DNA of 6,144 bases, taken from contig WFOJ01000125.1 in NCBI GenBank assembly GCA_015488125.1, positions 1 to 6,144 on the forward strand, read 5' to 3'. Both the position numbers and the translations under genes were made by a program. This DNA is from Mariprofundaceae bacterium (GTDB lineage Bacteria; Pseudomonadota; Zetaproteobacteria; Mariprofundales; Mariprofundaceae). Below the pieces are notes generated by a model. That model was not told where the DNA came from. It did not search any database and saw only the letters and a list, made by a program, of their open reading frames with translations. Positions 1 to 5,603 of this stretch are shown here, one piece after another; the stretch's first letter is position 1; each line of letters starts with the position of its first letter.

Positions 1-1141
1 CCGTCGGCAAGGCGATGATCGCTTCCAGCCAGTCGTTCTCCAGAATCCAGCGGCGAATCTCCGACTCGCCCGAGCCTGCACCGCCGTTGAACAGGGGCGA
101 GCCGGAAAGCACGATGCCGATGCGTGTGCCACCCTGCGAAGCTGGCTTGCGTTTGGAGAGCAGGTGCATCAGAAACAGCATCGAACCGTCATTCACTCGC
201 GGCAGTCCCGGCCCGAAGCGCCCGTCATAACCGCTGACGCGATGCTCGCTTGCGACCTGCTTCTGCACCTTCTTCCAGTCCACGCCGAAGGGCGGATTAG
301 CCAGGCAGTAGTCGAACCGCTCATGTGGAAGCTGGTCATCGGAAAGCGTATTTCCCTGCTTGATATTGCGCGTGTCATAACCCTGAATCAGCTTGTCCGC
401 CACACAGATGGCATGGGTTTCCGGGTTCAGCTCCTGCGCATAGGGGATCAGCCGCGCGTTCGGGTTCCACTCCGACACCTGCTCGATAGCAGACGAAAGA
501 AAGCCGCCTGTGCCGGCGGCGCAATCGTAGATCGTGCGTACCACGCCTTTTTCCGCCAGCGCGTCATGATCGGTCGCAAAGACAAGGGTGGTGGCCAGTC
601 GCACCACATCGCGTGGTGTGTAGAACTCTCCGGCAGTATCGTTGGCTGATTCAGCAAATTTTCGGATCAAATGTTCAAACACCATGCCCATGTGATGATT
701 GGAGACACGATTCGGATGGAGGTCAAAGCCCTTAAAACCTTTCACCACCTCATAGAGCAGATTGGCGGCATCCAGTTTGGCCACCCAGCCTTCAAAGCCA
801 AATGCATCGAACACCTGCCGGGCATTGGCGGAAAAGCCGCTGATATATGCTTCAAGATTTTGGCGCGTGCTTGTGGAACCCAGTGTGGCAAGCGAGAACT
901 TTGATGTGTTGTAGAAGGTGGCGCCCGCCACGCCGGGCAGAATCAGATCAAGATCAAGACCATCCGCCTTGATCGCTTCATATTGGGCAATAACTTCATC
1001 GCGGGTGGGTTCAAGCACGCACTCCAGCCTGCGCAGAACAGCGAAGGGAAGAATGATTCGCCCAAACTCGGATTGTTTGAAATCACCCCGGAGGGTGTCA
1101 GCAACACTCCAGATTTTGTTGGCCAGCGTTTGACATGGCAT
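1..1141 (-). CDS. hsdM: Type I restriction-modification DNA N6-adenine methyltransferase subunit M (partial, C-terminus beyond left edge)
   Basis: I translated this frame by hand; it is open from an ATG at 1141 to the left edge (380 full codons of a family usually about 480-540 residues). The family uses S-adenosylmethionine to methylate adenine at the site chosen by the HsdS subunit, protecting host DNA from the HsdR nuclease. An HsdM N-terminal helical domain is visible from residue 5 (ANKIWSVADTLRGDFKQSEF, then ILPFAVLRRLECVLEPT). The methylase domain opens with EFYTPRDVV (172-180). The AdoMet-binding motif I follows as DCAAGTGGFL (206-215), and the catalytic NPPF motif IV lies at 282-285. 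The last residues seen are IIALPT, a usual HsdM segment. A GGAGG lies 5 nt before the ATG and supports the start. The second motif I residue is Cys, where family members usually have Pro. Any hsdS and hsdR are not in view. The family call is firm; the recognition site cannot be read. Confidence 0.95.
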   Translation of the reverse strand, partial: MPCQTLANKIWSVADTLRGDFKQSEFGRIILPFAVLRRLECVLEPTRDEVIAQYEAIKADGLDLDLILPGVAGATFYNTSKFSLATLGSTSTRQNLEAYISGFSANARQVFDAFGFEGWVAKLDAANLLYEVVKGFKGFDLHPNRVSNHHMGMVFEHLIRKFAESANDTAGEFYTPRDVVRLATTLVFATDHDALAEKGVVRTIYDCAAGTGGFLSSAIEQVSEWNPNARLIPYAQELNPETHAICVADKLIQGYDTRNIKQGNTLSDDQLPHERFDYCLANPPFGVDWKKVQKQVASEHRVSGYDGRFGPGLPRVNDGSMLFLMHLLSKRKPASQGGTRIGIVLSGSPLFNGGAGSGESEIRRWILENDWLEAIIALPT

Positions 1142-1151
1142 AATACCCTCC

Positions 1152-1170
1152 AACCTTCAAAAGCAAGGTT
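1152..1170. repeat. Short inverted repeat at the hsdM 5' end
   Basis: AACCTT (1152-1157) and AAGGTT (1165-1170) are perfect 6-bp arms around a 7-nt spacer. The repeat begins one base upstream of the hsdM Shine-Dalgarno sequence and covers the expected transcription start of the candidate promoter. It could be an operator or a small 5' hairpin that affects translation. Arms this short also occur by chance. Confidence 0.3.
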
Positions 1171-1171
1171 C

Positions 1172-1199
1172 AGGATAGCTGCATCACCACCGATATCAA
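1172..1199 (-). promoter_or_regulatory. Candidate sigma-70 promoter for hsdM
   Basis: On the minus strand a TTGATA -35 box (1199-1194) is followed after 16 nt by a TATCCT -10 box (1177-1172). Transcription would start near 1165, leaving a leader of roughly 25 nt before the hsdM ATG. The -35 box matches consensus at five of six positions and the -10 at four of six. It was found by eye, so it is only a candidate. Confidence 0.35.
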
Positions 1200-1239
1200 C
1201 CCTTCAATGCATTGTTGACCGGAGAGGTCTAATTACCAC

Positions 1240-1251
1240 TGCTCAAGAGCA
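1240..1251. repeat. Near-palindrome TGCTC-AA-GAGCA upstream of hsdM
   Basis: Two 5-bp arms, TGCTC and GAGCA, are separated by two bases in the 153-nt gap between the zinc-ribbon gene and hsdM. It has the shape of a small operator for a dimeric regulator, but no second copy was seen. The rest of this gap shows only a 4-bp hairpin (1217-1229) and no convincing terminator. Confidence 0.2.
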
Positions 1252-1294
1252 TCAACCTTGTAATGCAACCAGGAGTCGGTCGGGGCCAAAAAGT

Positions 1295-1450
1295 TTATCG
1301 CAAAGGAACACGGAAGCCATGAAATATAACGAGATAACGACGCTGGCACTGGTGACAGTAATAGCATCGTGAGGCGGGCAACAGGCGCATCCACCATGAA
1401 CGATGAACGCGATCAATGTCAGTAGCACCACATTGAGGACACTTGTACAA
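1295..1450 (-). CDS. Zinc-ribbon miniprotein, 51 residues, function unknown
   Basis: The frame encodes LYKCPQCGATDIDRVHRSWW and on to a second cysteine cluster. CPQC (C4, C7) near the N-terminus and CYYCHQC (C29, C32, C35) form the two knuckles of a probable zinc ribbon, most simply C4-C7-C32-C35. Between them lies an RVHR-SWWMRLLP segment. It recalls small proteobacterial zinc-ribbon proteins of the form CPxCG...RSHR...RLL...YRCxxCxxRF, which have no settled function that I know. I chose the TTG at 1450 because GGGAGG sits 7 nt upstream and it places the first knuckle right at the N-terminus, as in those proteins. The frame stays open up to a TTG at 1522, but that upstream stretch looks non-coding. 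The gene is co-directional with hsdM, 153 nt upstream, and is probably independent of it. The final ten residues (IFHGFRVPLR) continue beyond the ribbon and are unrecognised. Confidence 0.7.
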   Translation of the reverse strand: MYKCPQCGATDIDRVHRSWWMRLLPASRCYYCHQCQRRYLVIFHGFRVPLR

Positions 1451-1457
1451 CCTGGAA

Positions 1458-1463
1458 CCTCCC
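1458..1463 (-). promoter_or_regulatory. Shine-Dalgarno GGGAGG deciding a TTG start
   Basis: GGGAGG on the minus strand lies 7 nt before the TTG at 1450-1448. No equally good site precedes the other possible starts in this frame. This is the main reason for calling a 51-residue product and not a longer one. Confidence 0.65.
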
Positions 1464-1482
1464 TTGATCACATCATCACCTG

Positions 1483-1510
1483 TACATACCCTCACCCGAC
1501 GACACACCAA
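1483..1510 (-). promoter_or_regulatory. Weak candidate promoter for the zinc-ribbon gene
   Basis: On the minus strand TTGGTG (1510-1505) and TATGTA (1488-1483) are 16 nt apart, which would start transcription about 25 nt before the TTG start codon. Both boxes are imperfect. A perfect TTGACA (1523-1518) lies just upstream but has no -10 box at the right distance. It overlaps the -35 box of the opposing mgtE promoter. Confidence 0.2.
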
Positions 1511-1515
1511 CCCCT

Positions 1516-1543
1516 TTGTCAATCGTAAAAATTACCCTATAAT
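1516..1543 (+). promoter_or_regulatory. Strong sigma-70 promoter for mgtE
   Basis: TTGTCA (1516-1521), a 16-nt spacer, and a perfect TATAAT (1538-1543) give an almost consensus promoter. Transcription should begin near 1550, leaving a leader of about 158 nt before the mgtE ATG. Such a long leader behind so strong a promoter suggests control after initiation. Confidence 0.75.
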
Positions 1544-1549
1544 AGTGAA

Positions 1550-1707
1550 ATATTACAGCCTGTCCTGCAAGATGCATACAGGCTATTGCCGTACACATAA
1601 AACATGCCACGATTGCCAGCATAGCTGGTCGTCGGAGTCAGCGGCAAACGATACGAGACAGCAACACAACCCGATGTTCTGGCCTGTAGTGAGGAAATAA
1701 CAACCAC
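1550..1707 (+). promoter_or_regulatory. Structured 5' leader of mgtE, candidate riboswitch-like element
   Basis: Hairpin A pairs AGCCTGT (1557-1563) with ACAGGCT (1578-1584) and, inside, TGCA (1566-1569) with TGCA (1573-1576) around loop AGA. TTGCCG (1586-1591) pairs with CGGCAA (1642-1647), enclosing hairpin B: ACGA (1609-1612) with TCGT (1629-1632) and CCAGC (1616-1620) with GCTGG (1624-1628). Hairpin C pairs CAG-AACA (1659-1666, one bulged C) with TGTTCTG (1675-1681). TACAGGCT (1577-1584) can instead pair with GGCCTGTA (1681-1688, one G-U pair), closing the other elements into a multibranch fold that ends 2 nt before the GAGGA Shine-Dalgarno (1691-1695). Because the 3' arm of hairpin A is used in both, the two folds exclude each other. 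The complementarity is seen directly; a Mg2+-sensing role is inferred from the gene downstream. I do not recognise the M-box or another known riboswitch class. Confidence 0.45.
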
Positions 1708-3060
1708 ATGAAACAACACCATAACCTGCCCCGGCCTTCAGAAATTCTTCGACAGGCCAGTGTCAATCCGGACAGAGCCACCAAAACACTGGCGAAGCTG
1801 CATCCGAACGAACGGGCTTCATTGTTGCTGGCCTGCAAGGAAAGCCAGCGGGATGCCCTGGTTCAGTTGATTCCTCAGGAACTGTTGGGGGAAACGCTGA
1901 TTGAACTGCCAGAACCCCTGCAGGCTGATATTCTCGCGACTTTACCGCCGGAGCGCATCAGTGATGTCATGGAGCATATGAATTCTGACGATGCCACGGA
2001 TTTGCTCCAGGCCGTGGATAAAGAGCTGATCCCGCAGGTCATTGAACAATTGGAACCTGAGGAGCGGCGGGGCATTGAGCCGCTACTGGCCTACGATGAG
2101 GAAAGCGCCGGCGGCCTGATGCAGGCTGAGTTATTCAAGGTGCGCCATGATTGGGAAATTCGCCGGGTGCTTGCTGTATTGCGTCGTTGGGGACGCGATA
2201 TTGAAAACCTGAACTATGTCTATGTGGTTGACCAGGAAGATGTGTTTATCGGTGCCTTCACCCTGCAAACGCTGTTGTTACATGAACCGGATGTGCGCGT
2301 CAGCAGTATTGTCGAGCGTCGTTTTCCGCGTGCCACACCTGGCCAGGATCAGGAAGAGGTCGTGCGCATGTTTGAGAAGTATCAGATTCTTGCACTGCCT
2401 GTGGTCGATGAAAACGGCATTCTTGTCGGACGCATCATGGCCGATGATATTCTCGATGTCGTCCAGGAAGAAGCCACGGAAGATATGTATCGTCTGGCCG
2501 CGTTAAGCGATGATGATGACATGACCGAACCTGTACTGACGACAGCGCGTCGGCGCGGTGTCTGGCTGGCAGTCAATCTGATGACCGCCATTCTTGCTTC
2601 CTTTGTGGTATCCCGTTTTTCTTCTGCCATCGAGCAGGTGGTGGCACTGGCGATTCTGATGCCGATTGTGGCCAGCATGGGCGGCATCGCCGGCACCCAG
2701 ACGCTGACGGTGATTGTACGCGGGATTGCGCTTGGCCGGATCACCCTGGCCAATAGTCGGCAGGCGCTGATCAAGGAAGTATCAGTGAGCCTCGTTTCGG
2801 GCATTGCCTTTGCTGCACTGATCGGGCTGATTGCCAGTATCTGGTTCCCCGAGAACGGGCCTATGCTCGGCATGATTATTGCCGCTGCCATGCTGATTAA
2901 CCTGCTGGCCGCCGGATTGGCCGGTGCTCTGATTCCGTTAACCCTGCAACGCCTGCATATCGACCCGGCACTGGCCAGCGGCACTATTCTGACCACTGTC
3001 ACTGATGTGGTCGGTTTCTGCGCCTTTCTTGGCCTGGCCACGCACTTTCTGCTGAACTGA
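1708..3060 (+). CDS. mgtE: Magnesium transporter MgtE
   Basis: This 450-residue protein has the full MgtE layout. The cytoplasmic helical N domain covers about residues 30-132. The SAGGLM motif (133-138) leads into two CBS domains (about 138-198 and 200-262), which in this family sense intracellular Mg2+ and gate the pore. The C-terminal membrane domain has five hydrophobic segments (about 285-305, 308-324, 357-380, 386-413 and 425-448). The family signature is read as MGGIAGTQ (324-331). TTVTDVVGF near the end contains D433, matching the pore Mg2+-binding aspartate of Thermus thermophilus MgtE. The protein should act as a homodimeric inner-membrane Mg2+ channel. The ATG at 1708 is the only sensible start, as an in-frame stop lies at 1690-1692. 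Its GAGGA (1691-1695) is 12 nt away, which is rather far. The gene is monocistronic, has its own strong promoter and structured leader, and converges on murJ with a 30-nt gap. Confidence 0.96.
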   Translation: MKQHHNLPRPSEILRQASVNPDRATKTLAKLHPNERASLLLACKESQRDALVQLIPQELLGETLIELPEPLQADILATLPPERISDVMEHMNSDDATDLLQAVDKELIPQVIEQLEPEERRGIEPLLAYDEESAGGLMQAELFKVRHDWEIRRVLAVLRRWGRDIENLNYVYVVDQEDVFIGAFTLQTLLLHEPDVRVSSIVERRFPRATPGQDQEEVVRMFEKYQILALPVVDENGILVGRIMADDILDVVQEEATEDMYRLAALSDDDDMTEPVLTTARRRGVWLAVNLMTAILASFVVSRFSSAIEQVVALAILMPIVASMGGIAGTQTLTVIVRGIALGRITLANSRQALIKEVSVSLVSGIAFAALIGLIASIWFPENGPMLGMIIAAAMLINLLAAGLAGALIPLTLQRLHIDPALASGTILTTVTDVVGFCAFLGLATHFLLN

Positions 3061-3090
3061 TCGCTCGCCCGGCAGTGCAGCAAAGCCGAT

Positions 3091-4629
3091 TCAGGTGGCT
3101 GCCTTGTTCAGAGGCCAGACACGGGAGCCAAGGAAATACACCACGGCGCCGCCACCGACGGCAGCCAGCAACCACAGACACTGCCTCCACTTTACGGTTG
3201 GAAAGTCCCAGCCCTGCATCAACATCCACAAATACGCCCCCATCAGCAGTGAGCTGAACACAGCCTGAATCATGCGTTGCAGTGCCGGGCGATCGAGAAC
3301 CTCTCCCCCACCCTGCTGCGCTGTAAAGCGTTGCCATAGCAAAGCCACATTCAGCCACGATGCAATGGACGTAGCCAGTGCCAGACCGACATAGCCCAGC
3401 GGCTTCATCAACAACAGCGACAGCACAATATTGCTGATCACGCTGAACACGGCATAATACATCGGCGCTTTGGCATCTTTTTCGGCATAACAGGCGGTGG
3501 AGAGTACCCGCGTCCAGCAAAACGCCATCAAGCCAAGCGCATAGGCTTGCAAGGCCTGCGCTGTCGCTGCCGCATCAGCAGCAGCAAATGCGCCATGCGC
3601 AAACAGCGTGGTGACCAGGGGTTCGGCCAGCATCAACAAACCGACCACGGCAGGCAGCACGATCCAGCTCAGCCAGCTTAAGCCCATGCCCAGTTCCTGC
3701 CGAGCCTCGCGATCACGCCCGGCCGCGACATGCGCCGACAGGGCAGGCAACAGTGCTGTGCCCATGGCAATGCCAAACACGCCCAACGGCAATTGCACCA
3801 GCCGGTCGGCATAGTACAGGTAGGAAACGGCGCCCACAGGTTGCAGCGTGGCCAGAATGGTACCAACGAGGATATTGATCTGCACTGCGGCAATGCTGAC
3901 CACCGCCGGGCCAAACAGCTTCATGGTTGCGCCAATCGCCGGCAAACGTGGGCGCCAGCACGGTTTGGGCACCCAACCAATCGCCTTCAACGCCGGAAAC
4001 TGAATGGCAAGTTGCAACACACCGCCCGCCACCACGCCAATAGCCAGTGCCTCTGCCGGATTTTCCATGCATGGCGCAAGGCCGATCGCCGCCATAATTA
4101 GCGCCACATTCAGCAAAGCCGGAGAAGCCGCTGCCACCGAGAATTTGCGGTAGCAATTCAGTACCGCCCAGGACATGGCCGCCAGTGAAATACAGGCCAG
4201 ATAAGGGAACATCCAGCGCGCCAGATGCAAAGCCTGTTGCCAGCGATCCGGTTCATCGTGAAAACCGGGGGCAAACAGCAGCAACAGCCAGGGCATGCCA
4301 ACAATACCGCCGACAGTGAACACCAACAACGCCAGCAACAGCAAACCGGCCAGTGCATTCAGATAAGCGCGGGCATCTTCCTCACTTTTTTGCCGCTCTT
4401 CACTCAGCACCGGCACCAGTGCCACCGTCAGCGTCCCCTCGGCAAACAGACGACGGAAAAAATTGGGCAATTTCAGGGCCACAAAAAACGCATCGGCAAG
4501 CATGCTAGCACCCAGCAAACGGGCCAGTAAAATATCGCGGACAAAACCCAGCACACGCGACAGCATGGTCCATGAAGCCACTTTAGCCAGCACGCGCAAC
4601 AGGCCGTGCGATGCCACTTGCTTCACCAT
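3091..4629 (-). CDS. murJ: Lipid II flippase MurJ (MviN)
   Basis: The 512-residue polytopic protein belongs to the MurJ/MviN family of the MOP superfamily. These move the peptidoglycan precursor lipid II across the inner membrane and usually have 14 transmembrane helices; hydrophobic segments run along the whole length here. The charged residues that matter in E. coli MurJ are conserved. SRVLGFVRD gives R25 and R31, ADAFFV gives D46, LPNFFRRLFAEG gives R59, and LYYADRLVQLPLGV gives R276, equivalent to E. coli R18, R24, D39, R52 and R270. The length matches E. coli (511). The ATG at 4629 shares one base with the holB stop (TGATG) and has no Shine-Dalgarno, so translation is probably coupled to holB. 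The N-terminus is about seven residues longer than in E. coli, and an internal GTG or TTG start cannot be ruled out. It is the last gene of the tmk-holB-murJ run; no clear terminator follows the stop. Confidence 0.96.
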   Translation of the reverse strand: MVKQVASHGLLRVLAKVASWTMLSRVLGFVRDILLARLLGASMLADAFFVALKLPNFFRRLFAEGTLTVALVPVLSEERQKSEEDARAYLNALAGLLLLALLVFTVGGIVGMPWLLLLFAPGFHDEPDRWQQALHLARWMFPYLACISLAAMSWAVLNCYRKFSVAAASPALLNVALIMAAIGLAPCMENPAEALAIGVVAGGVLQLAIQFPALKAIGWVPKPCWRPRLPAIGATMKLFGPAVVSIAAVQINILVGTILATLQPVGAVSYLYYADRLVQLPLGVFGIAMGTALLPALSAHVAAGRDREARQELGMGLSWLSWIVLPAVVGLLMLAEPLVTTLFAHGAFAAADAAATAQALQAYALGLMAFCWTRVLSTACYAEKDAKAPMYYAVFSVISNIVLSLLLMKPLGYVGLALATSIASWLNVALLWQRFTAQQGGGEVLDRPALQRMIQAVFSSLLMGAYLWMLMQGWDFPTVKWRQCLWLLAAVGGGAVVYFLGSRVWPLNKAAT

Positions 4630-5603
4630 CAGGAGAGTTGGCGCAGCGTCTGACGCAAATGCAACAGGCGGGCAAACAGGGCGGGTAATGGCCGCAAGCT
4701 ATGCCGCCTTAGCTCCTGCGGCCAGCGCAAGATAGCCATCATCGCCGCAAGCGTTTGCGATGCGCTTTCGTATGACCCGGTAGCATGCGCAAGTTGCGGA
4801 CGCACGGCACAATAGAGAATACGGGCGATCAGCGCAGGCGGCAGTTGTTTGATCGCCTGTTCCAGTTGTTGTTGCATGTTCGCCAGATCACAGCCTGCCA
4901 GTTCCTGCGCCAGCTGATCCAGCGCCTGCGCCGCCTGCATGGCCGCGTCGTTATCCTGCAAGGCCGTCACAAGCCCTGGCCGACCATCTGCCCAGCGCAG
5001 CAATAGCGGCAACAAATGTTCCGCAAAGCCCATGCCTTGCAGCACATGGCGACCATCCGCTGCCGATAGCGGCGCGCAATGCTGCAACAGGCAACGCGAG
5101 CGAATCGTCGGCAATACCCGGTTCACATCATGACACACCAGCAACAGAACACTGCCGGGCAACGGCTCTTCGAGATGTTTTAGCAGGGCATTGGCGGCCT
5201 GAGGGTTGAGTTCATCAATCGCATCAATCACCGCCAGCCGGTAGCTGTGTTCAAGCTTTGTCGAGAGGCTCAGTTTTGCCAGCAAGGCGCGCACCTGATC
5301 AATGCTGATGTCGCGCTGAAAAGCTTTTTTCTTCGCCTTCCACTGGCGCTGCACAAGATGCATATCGGGGTGCGATGCGGCGGCCATCATCAGGCAGGAC
5401 TGACAGGCGCCGCAGGCGATATGCTGCCGTTCGCACAGGCAGTCCGCCGCCAGCGTTCGCGCCAGCATCGCCTTGCCAATGCCTTCCGGCCCGTGCAACA
5501 GCCAGGCATGCGGCATGGACTGTTGTTGCAAGGCCGCGTGAAAACGCGCCTCCACCGCCGCAAAGCCGACCGGTCGCCTTATGGCAGCAGCGTTTGCAGA
5601 CAC
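4629..5603 (-). CDS. holB: DNA polymerase III clamp-loader subunit delta'
   Basis: This 324-residue AAA+ protein matches delta', the stator subunit of the clamp loader that puts the beta clamp on DNA (E. coli HolB has 334 residues). PHAWLLHGPEGIGKAML holds a P-loop-like GPEGIGK (38-44), which keeps the lysine that E. coli HolB has lost. A zinc module with C57, C64, C67 and C70 follows. VIDAIDELN (125-133) takes the Walker B place, then NALLKHLEEP (138-147) and the family SRC motif (169-171). A helical collar domain makes up the rest. The start is a GTG at 5603 with only a weak GGA 8 nt upstream. It lies inside the end of tmk, so the genes overlap by 25 nt, which suggests coupled translation. 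The stop overlaps the murJ ATG. Pairing with tmk is classic for Gammaproteobacteria and strengthens the call. Confidence 0.95.
   Translation of the reverse strand: MSANAAAIRRPVGFAAVEARFHAALQQQSMPHAWLLHGPEGIGKAMLARTLAADCLCERQHIACGACQSCLMMAAASHPDMHLVQRQWKAKKKAFQRDISIDQVRALLAKLSLSTKLEHSYRLAVIDAIDELNPQAANALLKHLEEPLPGSVLLLVCHDVNRVLPTIRSRCLLQHCAPLSAADGRHVLQGMGFAEHLLPLLLRWADGRPGLVTALQDNDAAMQAAQALDQLAQELAGCDLANMQQQLEQAIKQLPPALIARILYCAVRPQLAHATGSYESASQTLAAMMAILRWPQELRRHSLRPLPALFARLLHLRQTLRQLS

Noticed and set aside
164..649. Plus-strand 161-codon open frame
   Set aside because: It lies antisense to the clear hsdM frame and its product has no recognisable domain.
1443..1450. Palindrome TTGTACAA
   Set aside because: Eight bases formed by the start codon and second and third codons of the zinc-ribbon gene; too short to claim as a site.
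1451..1522. N-terminal extension of the zinc-ribbon protein to a TTG at 1522
   Set aside because: The added residues show no family likeness, the stretch overlaps promoter-like sequence, and the good Shine-Dalgarno lies inside it, before the TTG at 1450.
1550..1707. M-box (ykoK) magnesium riboswitch
   Set aside because: The conserved M-box core segments as I remember them are not present; the pairing pattern found here is different. A covariance search would be decisive.
2382..3083. Minus-strand 233-codon open frame
   Set aside because: It is the complement of the MgtE membrane domain, a low-complexity Ser/Arg/Ala-rich translation with no family likeness.
2999..3520. Minus-strand 173-codon open frame
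   Set aside because: It is an out-of-frame shadow of murJ; the murJ frame carries all family motifs.
3713..4156. Minus-strand 147-codon open frame
   Set aside because: It is another alternate frame of murJ with no domain signal.
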